Made by a program: the position numbers and the translations under genes. Below are positions 1 through 9,879 of a stretch of 64,000 bases of DNA, piece by piece. The stretch comes from Theropithecus gelada (lineage: Eukaryota > Chordata > Mammalia > Primates > Cercopithecidae), in assembly GCF_003255815.1 (NCBI RefSeq), contig NC_037669.1, positions 135,681,558 to 135,745,557 on the forward strand, given 5' to 3'. The notes beneath the pieces are model-generated. The model was not told the origin of the DNA, made no database searches, and worked only from the letters and a program-made list of their open reading frames with translations. Within the stretch, counting starts at the first letter, position 1, and each line of letters opens with the position of its first letter.

Positions 1-1074
1 AAGAACAAGCCTTTTGTTTCAGTCAATGAAAATTGTACTATGTATGGTGAGCACTTGTCTGGAAAAATGATCACAACACTCTTGGGATTAAAGAGCACAC
101 GTCTACTAGTTCCATATTTTGACCAAAGAAACTTAAGAAAATTAATTTAGGGAAGTTCTACTTCATGTCTAAAGGTTATATGAAACAGAATGCACAATAC
201 CAAGAAGAGCTTGCATTTTAGAAGTTCACAAATCACCATCTCTGGTTATTTCAGAATATTTCCACGTTTGCAATGAGCTGCTTTCAATAACACTAGATGA
301 TTGACACATTAATCATTACATTCATTTATATCCTGGACCATTTCCAAGTTTGCATTGAACACTGGAGCAAGAACTCCTACTACATTCTTTCTCTGAGTTG
401 AAGAGAGAAGAATAAAGCTGGTAAACAAAAATATTCAAAGACTGGAAATTAATCGGCACTTACAAGGACAAGTGCAGCAACTGTGCTTGGGGACATGTGC
501 TGAGGGTAACATGAAGGCTGAACAGCTTAACTTCATCTATATGGGGCAAACATGTTGAACTTCTCTAAGTGATTTGGCCTTAAACATTCTTTTTTTTTTT
601 TTTTTTTTTCTTTTATCCCCACAGAGCTTGTCTTCACTATGTTCAATTAAGATAGGGAGTTGACAAATGGTTGTGGTGGCAGCTGCCTCCCTTGCACAAG
701 TCAGCTGAGGAAGAGATCCCTGTTCACCTCTGCTCTGCCCAGAGTCAACACTGTGTGATAGCTCTCAGGATGAAACACCTCCGGGGCTTTTCATTTCTAT
801 CTTAGCCCAACTTCCCCCGCCACTTCTGGTCCCTACCTTTGAAAATAGACTTCACTCTTGTGGGCCCATTTTTAGAACATGGCAGAATCAACACTTGATT
901 TATTCCAGCTCCCTCAGTACTGCTGAGCTCCATTCTAGGATATTCTAGGGGAGATGGTGAAGCTAATACAAATGGAGCTTGTATTTCCAGGTTTCTCTTC
1001 TCCAGCATAAGCCAAATCCTGTCTCTGTAAGACAACTGTGCATTTGCATAGCACTATCTCGTTTGAACCCACTA
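1..1074. other. single-copy DNA, no gene seen
   Basis: I see no exon, RNA gene or confident repeat here apart from a run of 20 T at 590-609. The sequence is AT-leaning. A 77-codon minus-strand frame near 802-1035 has no recognisable domain and is treated as chance. Confidence 0.5.
590..609. repeat. poly(T) run
   Basis: Twenty uninterrupted T followed by C and TTTT. No Alu or L1 body lies next to it, so it is a free homopolymer or the remnant of a retroposon tail. Confidence 0.9.
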
Positions 1075-1255
1075 TATTCATTATTCTCATTTCAAGTGGG
1101 CAGGGTACATATTGTTCTCATTTAATAGTGTCTAATTAACACTCCAATAGTTAACTGACTTTGTAGAGAAGAAATGGAAGGACAGAGCCAGGTCCCGAAC
1201 ACAGGTCATCTAATTCTAGCACTTGTGGTCTCTCCCTAACCCATGGTGTTTCTCT
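1075..1255 (-). mobile_element. MIR SINE relic, antisense
   Basis: The order 'attattctcatttc ... gaaatggaaggacagagccagg ... cgaacacaggtcatctaattc' follows the reverse complement of MIR, whose core reads as a cue to count bases, check GA-rich text, then 'gagccaggattcgaacccagg'. It is diverged and probably has a small internal insertion. Confidence 0.5.
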
Positions 1256-2104
1256 CAGCTGGCAAAAGAAACTTATTAAAGGTATAAAAAAAAGGCTTTT
1301 ATCTTTAGCATCTTCTTCCTGGTGCTGCTGTGGTAACCATTTTCAGCTTGGCAATTTAAGACAGGTTCCAATTTGTGCAGATGAATAGATTAATCACGTA
1401 TTCCTTAACTAGATTTAGCTATTTCGTTTTGAACATCCTGTCTTCCACCCTCCCTAGAAAGAGAGAATGGAGGAAGAAGACCTTGCCACTTAACCTGTCA
1501 TATATTGGCTGATATTATTTAATTTATAAGCATTTATTAACACAGAGTATGTGTTCACTGATGTGCCATGCAAGAATAGTAGCATAGGAAGCAGGACTCT
1601 CATGTTGAAAAAGGCTGCCCTATAGGTTGTCAGACAGAAATCTTGACTTGAAATAATTATTATAAGAAGCAGCACGGGAAGGAACAAAAAGCTGAGGGGT
1701 GCACGTGGTTGCTAGGGGTTGGATTAGTAAGAGAAGGGTACACAGAAGAAGTGGGATCTGGCAGTCAGGTGGCATTTCAGCAGCAACTAGCGGGGAAGGA
1801 GGGCATCCTGAAGAGAGGGTGTGACTAGAGAAGGTGCAGAAGTGAGATGAGTGGGATGTGTTTGCTCTGAGGAATGGACATACCTAAGGGGTAAAAACTC
1901 CAAGGAGATCATCAAGTAATGCCTCCTTACAAACAAGTTCAGTCATGTTCGTCTGGATGAGTGCCATCTCCTTTAAGGAAGTCTCCTGGGAAGACAAGTT
2001 CCCACCATCCTGCCTGGTGCAAGTCTGTTCTGGAGCCCCTCTTAGAGGGGATGATCCTCCAACTCCAATGTGATCTGCTGTTTCCCAAACCTCTGATAGA
2101 AGCA
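1256..2104. other. diverged single-copy DNA
   Basis: No gene is seen. The stretch 1515-1600, with 'ataagcatttattaacacagagtatgtg', could be the antisense 3' end of an L2 or MIR. The G-rich part at 1740-1870 resembles antisense L2 but is too diverged to claim. Two overlapping minus frames at 1884-2181 have no known domain. Confidence 0.4.
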
Positions 2105-2745
2105 CAGGAAAACTCCAGGCCTAAATGGCTTCGGTAGTAAATTCTAACAAATACTGGAGAGAAAAATAACAGCCATCCCACACAAACTCCCAGAAAATAG
2201 AAAAACAGAGAAAACTTCCACTTTATCTTATGAGGTCAACAAAACATTGATATTAATACTAGATAAAGAAACTATGAGAAAGTAAAGTTACTGACCAATC
2301 TCACTAATGAGCATAGATGCCAAAATTCAAAGCAAAATATTAGCAAATTAAGTTCAGCAAAATATGAAAAGGATATTTCATGACCCAGTTGGATTTACAT
2401 CAGGAATGTAAGGATGGTTTGAAGTTAGATAATATAAGGGGAAAAAAAGTTCTTTGATCATTCCAATAGTTGCCACAAAATTATTTGATTATATTAACAT
2501 TCATACATCACAAAAACCATCTTAGTAAACTAGGAATAGAAGGGGTTTTCCCTAATCTGATAAGGGTATTTCAAAAATTCTACACCACATATTATACTTG
2601 ATGGTGAAATATTAAAAGCTTTCTCTTTGAGATCGGGAACAAGAAAAAGATGCTTATTATTATCATTATATTCAATGTTGTATTGACTGAAACAGTACAG
2701 TAAGGCTAGGAGTAGAAAGCATAAGCATCAGAAATTAGTAAGTGA
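2105..2745 (+). mobile_element. L1 LINE ORF2 fragment (reverse-transcriptase region), dead
   Basis: The start 'ggaaaactccaggcctaaatgg' region matches the L1 ORF2 segment that precedes the RT active site. At about 2560-2670 a shifted translation still reads like the L1 block around I-L-(N/D)-G-E-x-L-K-A-F-x-L-R-S-G-T-R. The tail at 2690-2745 follows the L1 'VLA..IRQ' segment. Many frameshifts and stops make it a non-functional old copy, probably L1M age. Both the 5' and 3' ends of the element are missing. Confidence 0.8.
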
Positions 2746-2877
2746 TTGATAAACTTGAACCCAGAAATAGGAGAGAGTTCTTCTGAAACGAGAGACTACT
2801 GAGTCAGTTTGCCTTGAAATCTCTCTTTTACAATAGGACACAAATTCTAGCCAGATTTTAAAAAATGTTTTGGGAGG

Positions 2878-3475
2878 AATAATTTATTCATTCCTTCGTC
2901 AAATACTTGTTGAGTGCCTGTCAGATACTGCTCTAACCCCTGAGGATACAGCAGTGAATAAGGGAGAGGTGTTTTTCCTACTGGATAGAGAGACTGACAA
3001 TAAAAAAGGAATCAGAAACATACACCATAGAATTTCTTTTTTTTTTTTTTTTTTTTTGAGACGGAGTCTCGCTCTGCCGCCCAGGCTGGAGTGCAGTGGC
3101 CGGATCTCAGCTCACTGCAAGCTCCACCTCCCGGGTTCACGCCATTCTCCTGCCTCAGCCTCCCGAGTAGCTGGGACTACAGGCGCCCGCCATCTTGCCC
3201 GGCTAGTTTTTTGTATTTTTTAGTAGAGACGGGGTTTCACCATGTTCGCCAGGATGGTCTTGATCTCCTGACCTCGTGATCCACCCGTCTCGGCCTCCCA
3301 AAGTGCTGGGATTACAGGCTTGAGCCACCGCACCCGGCCCACCATAGAATTTCAAATGATGTTACAGCAATTGGTGGCAGGGGTGGGAGCAGGGGTAGCA
3401 GAATGGCTGGAGAGGACAGACCTCAGACGGCGATTGGAAGTCCTCTCTTAGGAGGTGTCTGTGAGTGGGGCCCGA
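2878..3475 (-). mobile_element. L2 LINE 3' end, antisense, split by an AluY
   Basis: 2878-3022 ('tcattccttcgtcaaatactt', then 'gagtgcctgtcagatactgc') is the reverse complement of the L2 3' terminus. The sequence after the Alu, with 'ggaagtcctctcttaggaggtg', is the antisense of the L2 segment upstream of it. The AluY at 3037-3339 separates the two halves, so the L2 is older. Confidence 0.7.
3037..3339 (-). mobile_element. AluY SINE, antisense, full length, young
   Basis: It begins with 21 T, then 'gagacggagtctcgctctg', and ends 'gagccaccgcacccggcc'. It is flanked by a 14-bp target-site duplication, caccatagaatttc, at 3023-3036 and 3340-3353. Differences from the human AluY consensus include 'ggccggatctcagctc', 'cggctagtttttt', 'cccgtctcgg' and 'aggcttgagcc'. 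All four are shared with the copy at 22421-22727. An open frame running through it is Alu-derived and not a gene. Confidence 0.97.
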
Positions 3476-4257
3476 ATGAGAAATCTTGCTTTATACCGAG
3501 AACACTTCAATTCTTTTCTCCAAGCTAATCGATGTATTTCTTACGAGAGTGGTGGGTGTAGCCCTTAATAACAAAACACCTATTTTTGTTTCTAGAGATC
3601 AAAACATTTCTTCTTTTAACGATCCGTAAGTTTTTGGGCATCTGCAAACTACAGAGGTTGAAATACTAGTTAATAATGATGATCTCTGTGGAGCTCTTTT
3701 TCTCCCACGTGCCATCACTCTGCCCCTCCTCTGTGCCATCTAAGTCACATGACTTTTTGAAACAGGTAAATACAGCTGGGGCTGCTCTACTTTCAGGGAG
3801 ACGTGAAGTAAAAATGTTTGCCTGGTCAATGTCTGAAGCAGGTCTGGAACCCGGTTCTGTTAGAATCATCTTTCTACTTCGTTTTATTTTCCCCATAGGT
3901 GGTAGGCTATGCTTGGAATCCTTGTCCTCTGGCCCACAATTCTCCCTCCCACATCCTGTAGAGGTATTAAACCCAGGAAAAAGCAATTTCAAAGACAGCT
4001 CCTCAGTGGAGATAAATAAATGAAGCACTTTCCTCAAATTAGGTAAGTTCTTTTAGCTCTCTTCAAGCAGCACAATTTGTTGCCAAAGAGTCACCCTTTT
4101 CTGAGTTCCGCTACATTGTCTAAAATAACAAAACGAAAGGACCATAAAACAAAAGGAAAAATTTTAACAATGGGCCAGTGGGGCAAATGAAAATATTGAT
4201 TAAGTACCCTTATACCGTATTAGGAATTTATCAAGTTTTAGTTAATCTCGGATATAG
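3476..4257. other. single-copy DNA, open on both strands in part
   Basis: No repeat is recognised. Frames of 115 codons on plus (3676-4023) and 123 codons on minus (3666-4037) overlap over their whole length. Neither shows a domain, a signal peptide or a convincing exon structure, so I read them as chance. Confidence 0.4.
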
Positions 4258-4420
4258 ATATAATTATCTTTATTTTGTAGATGAGGAAACAGGTTCAGAG
4301 AGTTAAAGTTAAGTATCTTGCCCAAGGCTACTCCAGTAGAAAATGACAGGGCTGAAATTTCAACCTGGGTATTCAAATTCCAGAAACTTTCTTGCCACTC
4401 CACCACATTACATCGTTGAC
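4258..4420 (-). mobile_element. MIR SINE, antisense
   Basis: The text 'ttttgtagatgaggaaacagg', then 'agagagttaaagttaagtatcttgcccaaggctac' and a later 'cagggctgaaatttcaacctggg', is the reverse complement of the MIR core and 3' part. The element is truncated at both ends. Confidence 0.85.
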
Positions 4421-4660
4421 CTTCAGGGACTGCTGTCACAGAATGGCTATTCCCATTATCTGTATCTCTTAAATACCCCTCCCCTGGAGCATATCCCTGT
4501 CCTACTCCCTAACAGATGAGTATCAGAAACCAAACCATACATCTAAACTGGAGGTCTGACTCAATGACACTCACCAGCTTTAGACATTTGCAGATTGCTC
4601 TTGTTCTGGGAACACTCGCAACTGGGAAGGGTGGGGAAAGTGTATTCAATCACTGTAAAA

Positions 4661-5075
4661 AGAATCCACAAAGAAAGGCCCGGCGTCGTGGCTCACACTT
4701 GTAATCCCAGCACTTTAGGAGGCTGAGGCAGGCGGATCTTGAGGTCAGGAGATCAAGACCATTCTGGCTAACACGGTGAAACCCCATCTCTACTAAAAAT
4801 ACAAAAAAAATTAGCTGGGCATGGTGGCAGGCGCCTGTAGTCCCAGCTACTTGGGAGACTGAGGCAGGAGAATGACATGAACCTGGGAGGCGGAGCTTGC
4901 AGTGAGCTGAGATCGCACCACTGCACTCCAGCCTGGGTGACGGAGCTAGATTCTGTCTCAAGAAAAAAGGAAGGAAGGAAAGAAGGAAGGAGGAAGGAAG
5001 GAGGGAAGGAGGGAGGGAGGGAGGGAAAGAAGGAAGGGAGGAAGGAAGGAAGGAAAGAAAGAATCCACAAAGAAA
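4661..5075 (+). mobile_element. AluY SINE with GGAA-type tail and 16-bp target-site duplication
   Basis: The Alu body runs 4677-4960, from 'ggcccggcgtcgtggctcac' to 'ttctgtctca'. It is followed by a purine tail at 4961-5059 of GGAA, GGGA and GAAA units in place of poly(A). The duplication agaatccacaaagaaa is at 4661-4676 and again at 5060-5075, which shows that the purine tract is the Alu tail. The subfamily is AluY by 'gaggtcaggagatcaagacc' and 'ctggctaacacggtgaaacc'. Confidence 0.97.
4961..5059. repeat. GGAA/GGGA purine microsatellite in an Alu tail
   Basis: About 99 bp of purines on the plus strand, with interrupted GGAA, GGGA and GAAA units. It lies between the Alu body and its 3' target-site duplication. 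On the minus strand it creates long serine/proline/leucine-rich open frames that are artefacts. Confidence 0.95.
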
Positions 5076-5309
5076 AGTCGAGTTTCTTAGCTGCCAAGGA
5101 AAAGAGTTCAAAGACTCTCCCTCCTTTTTTTAAGATTCTAAACTAATCAAATATGCCTTTGATATAAAACCTTTCATTTTATGGACATGTTGATCTGAAA
5201 AAGTCATGAGTATGCTGCCATAAAAAAGTGTAGTTTTTTTTTTTTTCTAAGTCAAGGAATGCTTAGACTACTAAAAATTAGCCTCTTCTCTACACAACTG
5301 ACACCCCAG

Positions 5310-5359
5310 CATTCCTGCCTCTCCATTCCTGCCTCTCCATTCCTGCCTCTCCATTCCTG
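5310..5359. repeat. 14-bp tandem repeat, about 3.6 copies
   Basis: The unit cattcctgcctctc is repeated without change at 5310, 5324 and 5338. An 8-bp partial copy follows at 5352-5359. Confidence 0.95.
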
Positions 5360-5617
5360 TGTACTTACAAATTCTGCCCCTGGTCTATCCCTTGGACCTG
5401 GGGTGGGTGAGAGGCACACTGCTAGTAACAATCTCTACCAGAGGCTTCTGATCTCAGCTAGAGTTGCTTTCATATGTTTGAAGAAAGCCCTTTCATTTCC
5501 AGACAGAAAAAATATGCAAGTGCCCAGTTTCCCTTTGTGTTATTATTGTTGTCTTTGCCTAAACTCCACTTGGCAAGATGGTATGTAGTTTGTCCAAAAA
5601 GGATATGTCTGTGTAAG

Positions 5618-5824
5618 CAGGGATCGACACGCCTTTTTCATAAATATTTTCAGCTTTGCAAGATATATGGTCTCTGTCACAACTATTCAACTTTGCCATT
5701 ATAGCAAGAAGGCCATAGACAATATGTAAATTAATGGGTGTGGCTATATTCCAATAAAGCTTTATTTACAAAAGGAAGTGGTGGGCTGTATTGGTACAAG
5801 TGGCTATAGTTTGCAAACCACTAG
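5618..5824. mobile_element. non-autonomous hAT-type DNA transposon relic
   Basis: The left end 'cagggatcgacacgcctttttc', the inner 'ggtctctgtcacaactattcaac' and 'ccaataaagctttatttacaaaa', and the right end 'tatagtttgcaaaccactag' match a common mammalian MER-class element that starts CAGGGGTCGGCAAAC in consensus. The ends form imperfect terminal inverted repeats. I recognise the element but am not sure of its family number. Confidence 0.7.
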
Positions 5825-5858
5825 TTATAGAATAACCATTCCCACAAGTGCATAAGTA

Positions 5859-6109
5859 AGTGGTTCCCACTACCTGGTACTCAGATCAACAGTATCAGCA
5901 TTATCTGAGAAAACTGTTCAAAATGCAAATTATCAAACCTTGGCATGTATCTAAATCACCTGGCAGGCTTGTTAAACACAGAATGCTGGGCATCAATCCC
6001 AGTATTTCTGATTCAGTAGGTCTGGGCGGAGGTCTGACAATTTGCCTTTCTCACAGGCTCCCAGATGATAGGGATGCTGCAGCCAGGACCACACTTGGAG
6101 AATCACTGC
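5859..6109. mobile_element. hAT-Charlie relic(s), MER5/MER3-like
   Basis: It opens 'agtggttcccac' and closes 'cttggagaatcactgcc', a hAT-Charlie inverted pair. Inside are 'aaatcacctggcaggcttgtt' and 'gattcagtaggtctgggcgg', which are typical of MER3/MER5. The first 80 bases may be a separate MER5 fragment abutting a MER3. Confidence 0.75.
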
Positions 6110-8032
6110 CATAAACAGATCTCTTCCTGTACATGGGATCTCGGGTGGCAGGCATGTGGTCATAAGAATGCAGTATTGGCAGGAGCTGGTTTAGGAGCAG
6201 CAGTTGGGAGATTCAGACTTGCTTGTTCCTCTAATTGACTTCTTGCTGGGGTAAGAGTAGGACAGCCAAGGAGGCAAAAGGAGCCAAGGTCATGGCAAGG
6301 TGAGGAGCTTCTGAAGCTGTTGTTACCAGGAAGCTCTTCAGAGAGAAAAATTTCCAGAGAATTGGATTGTCCCTTTCACTGCAGCTGCAAATGGCCTGGG
6401 CTGGCTGCATTTGTTTCTGTCCAGGCATGGGAGAGGACAGGGGAATTCTCTGAGCCAAGTGAGGAGGACACAGGGAAAATTTACAAAGACCTTGCTTGTT
6501 ATGAGAAGCTGCAGTACCACCAGACCCCACTACTTTGCTGTGATCATATACTGTCAGAATTGACTTACTAGACATGTGGCTGTGGAACTGGAGGCTTCAG
6601 TGAAACATCTGGTGGGAGGAAACCTACCAAAACACCTCTACCATCACAGCCCAGTCTCTCTCACCTGCCAATACTTCCAACTCCCTGAGACTAGGAGAGC
6701 TGAGATTCTTTAATCATTAAATGCCCCTGATGTGAAAGGACAGACTTGTCAAAGCTGGAGGTTGGTGTGCAAAGAGCTTGGATACTAAGCCCTCAACTGT
6801 TGTGCGCTTCTCAAGAGATTTGCTGTGCAGCTGGTGAACAGATGCTGCGGAGAGTTGGAACTGTGAGTGGAGCTGCCCACAGGATGTGATGGGCAAGTGA
6901 GGCATGCTCTTGCGTTTTCTGTTGTGAAGAATGTGAGCATAATTATTTCCATGGCCACTTGCTCAAATAGCATTTGAAAATTTACTTCGACTTCCCCTAC
7001 TTTGGCCTTAGCAAGAAATAGACTATTATGCAACTCACACTTGTATCACAGGGATGCAGTCTTGGTTGGACCATACCAGAACTTCCCAAGAAGACAGGCT
7101 GAAGAGAATCTGCTCAAGGTCACAGAGTGTTGGGAAACATGGTGTTAGAATATTATTAGGATGTCTAAGGACCAGACTGGGAGAAGAAACACCGTCCTTG
7201 CTATACTGCTCTTTGCTCTGTGTGACCCTTTGCTCCTTGAAAGGGCTCTCACAGTCCCAGCTCAGAGCCTTCCTGAACCTTCCAGGAACTCTGAACCTAA
7301 TTTCAGTCCTTGTTCCTGTTTAAAGACCTCACTCCAATCCTATTTTAGAAGCATTTTTTTTTATATAGGATTAGCTCCAGATACAAGGTTCTACTTCCTT
7401 TGATTTTTGCTGGGTCTGCAGGGTTCTGGCACTGGTTACCATATCATATGTATTTCAGTTAACAGTTGCCAGGAGATCCGTGATGCCTCCCTTGGTCTTC
7501 ATAAACAAGTTGACCAGACTTTTCCCAAGTATAGATAACAGAGTGACACCTTGACTATAAGATATTTACGTCTTTTCTACAGAAATGAAACCCAGTATAA
7601 ATAGCACTGATATGTTTTTTAAATTAACAAATGGAACCTGAACTTAGAGAAGAATTTTTAAAAGTACGATAACAAATATGTGGTGAATTTTCTTTACCAT
7701 TTAATTTAGTCTTCACTTTATTCTTCACTAAGAAAAATATCTCTTTTCTTCTATAATGGTTTGAATTTTTTTTAAAAAGTCCATATCCTGCACACATCTC
7801 CAAGAGTGCCTGCTTGTTCACACCATTTTCAACATTCAGAGTTGCTTGGTCTAAAACACTGATTCACCCTAATGGCTTCAAGATTGCCCCTGCTTGTTAA
7901 ATATGTTTATATTGTTAACAATGAAAAATTTGTATTTTTCTTCTTACATTGGTGAATCTGTATCTGTCTAGTAATTGTCCTTTCCATTTTAATTTTTGAA
8001 TCTATTAAAAATGAGAATCAATCTTGAAAATC
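6110..8032. other. single-copy DNA, no gene seen
   Basis: Almost 2 kb without a confident repeat. Small frames exist on both strands, the largest 114 codons on minus at 6231-6575. None carries a recognisable domain, and they overlap antisense frames of similar length. Confidence 0.45.
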
Positions 8033-8190
8033 AATCACTGTAACTTAACAATAAGGAAATGGCTAAAGACATTACACTACAGCTATATAATGGAATACAT
8101 GCAGCCACCAAAAATGTTTTAAAATTATACTAATGGGAAATGCCACTGGATTAAAAGATAGGACTGTACATTTTTATCTGAGAACATGAA
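8033..8190 (+). mobile_element. L1 LINE 3' fragment
   Basis: The order 'aaggaaatggctaaagacatta', 'tataatggaatacatgcagcc', 'aaaaatgttttaaaat' follows the old L1 3' region that contains 'caatggaatactatgcagcc'. The copy is short and diverged. Confidence 0.55.
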
Positions 8191-8574
8191 ACCCCATTAA
8201 ATCTCGTGCATCACTCTCTATTCGCTCTTGATCTCTATTCTATCCCTAGGCCAATCCTAACCTTTAGGCTTGTCTCTCTGTCCAGCTCTGTACTCATTCC
8301 TTAAGGTTCGATCACAACATTCAGCTCCCTGACTTGGCCTCAGGCAATCCACACACCATAAGGGTGGTCATTCTTTGTTTTTTTCTGGCCCGGGACTGCT
8401 TCAGCACTCACCCAGCTCCACACCCTTTTGACTCCTGGGACCTCATACCTGTGTCAATCACCCCTGGTCACATCTGTCCTGACCCAGCCAATCTTCTAGA
8501 ACACATAGTACTTTTCAATTTGAAGAAGAAAATTTGTAAGTCTACAGAGATTGTAGAGTAGCATACTGGCTTTC
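8191..8574. other. single-copy DNA
   Basis: No repeat or gene is recognised. A 75-codon plus frame at 8334-8561 has no domain. Confidence 0.4.
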
Positions 8575-8744
8575 GAAAGGAAGGAAGGAAGGAAGGAAGG
8601 AAGGAAGGAAGGAAGGAAGGAAGGAAGGAAGGAAGGAAGGAAAAGAAAGAGGAAGGAAGGAAGGAAGGAAGGAAGGAAGGAAGGAAGGAAGGAAGGAAGG
8701 AAGGAAAAGAAAGAGAAAGGAAGGAAGGAAGGAAGGAAGGAAGG

Positions 8745-8783
<39 letters not shown>

Positions 8784-8913
8784 GGAGGGAGGGAGGGAGA
8801 AAGATAGAAAGAAAAGAAAGAAAGAAAGAAAAAGAAAGAAAAAAAGAAAGAAAGGAAGGAAGGAAGGAAGGAAGGAAGGAAGGAAGGAAGGAAGGAAGAA
8901 AAAGAGAAAGAAA
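8575..8913. repeat. large GGAA/GAAA microsatellite
   Basis: About 340 bp of pure purine. It starts with some 16 uninterrupted AAGG units (about 8577-8642). A GAAAGA interruption follows, then about 13 more units to near 8705, further AAGG, GAAA and GA blocks, and a final AAGG block near 8850-8897. No Alu body adjoins it. The minus strand gives a 177-codon Phe/Leu/Pro/Ser frame that is an artefact of the repeat. Confidence 0.98.
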
Positions 8914-9271
8914 TCAAGCTCAGATCCTCCAGGATCAGCAAAGGATAAGGAGCTGACATGAAAGGGAAGCTGGGCCTTGCAGTGCTGGCTTTGGTTCTCA
9001 AAGATTCATTTTTCCTTTGGGACCACTCCCATTTGCTCCAAGACTGGTGGTGATCACCATTATCTGGTAAGGGAACCTTTGAGCATCTGGCTCCAATTTG
9101 GTAAAGAAATTGGTAGATTTCCTCAGAGATGAGGTGAGGTGACTTTAAACAATGCCCTGTGTCTAATAAGTAAATTTGACCTCATTTTACACTTATATTG
9201 ACAATCATGTTACAGGTAGTTAGACAGGCATGAGCAGGGCAGGAAAGGGCTCTTTCCCCACCCACTAGGAA
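8914..9271. other. single-copy DNA
   Basis: No gene or confident repeat is seen between the purine microsatellite and the LTR. Confidence 0.4.
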
Positions 9272-9879
9272 TGTCGGGTGATGGTTTGGCAATTATCACA
9301 TTGCCTCTCTAAAAGTAATAAATTGGCAGCCAGTACCAGGGAGACACCATTTCCTGATGGTCCAACCTGTTGCACTAAAGTGTTAATTGAATGCAGATGC
9401 CAGAGAGATGCAACTTCCCTGTCATGTACATTAAGAGACATAATGGCAGAGAATGACCTTCCAAGGGCACACCACTGGAAAAGGGAAGAAAGCCTCAGAT
9501 GGGCATTTGTGCAACTTCCTAAACACACTGTGTGTGCTTACCTGTCAATGGCAAGGAGGGCACTGTGAATGCGGGCATCCCACCCTAAAGGAAGACTCAT
9601 GGGAAAGAGGCCAGCGTATAAAGTCCTAGGATCACTGTTAAATACCACACTTGTTCTTCAAGTTGCTCACTTGGGTCTCTTCCAAGAGTACCTTCTTTTC
9701 TTTTCTGTTCTAAAGCCTTTTAAAATAAACCTCCACTCCTACTCTGAAGTTTGCCTCGGTCTCTTTTTCTGCCTTATGCCCCTCTGTCAAATTCTTTCTT
9801 CTGAGGAGGCAAGAATTGAGGTTGCTAGAGACCTGTATGGATTTACTGCTGGTAAGTTGGATACCTTCCACCAGTAACA
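9272..9879 (+). mobile_element. solo LTR of an endogenous retrovirus (class I likely)
   Basis: The block has LTR organisation. It starts TG (tgtcgggtgatgg), has a TATA-like 'gcgtataaag' near 9614, a poly(A) signal 'aaataaac' near 9723, and a T/C-rich U5 containing 'cctcggtctctttttctgcc', and it ends near 'ccagtaaca'. No primer-binding site or gag-like sequence follows, so it is a solo LTR. The U5 wording is of the type found in ERV1 LTRs. I cannot name the family with certainty, and the exact right edge is uncertain by about 25 bp. Confidence 0.7.

Noticed and set aside
2870..3223. 117-codon plus-strand frame
   Set aside because: Runs through an antisense AluY. The peptide is the usual Alu translation.
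3666..4037. Overlapping 115- and 123-codon frames on opposite strands
   Set aside because: No domain, no splice context, and mirror-image openness is a common chance outcome when stop codons and their complements are scarce.
4650..5111. 153-codon minus frame rich in Ser, Pro, Leu
   Set aside because: Translation of an AluY and its GGAA tail.
8468..9001. 177-codon minus frame, longest in the window
   Set aside because: Almost wholly the complement of the GGAA microsatellite.
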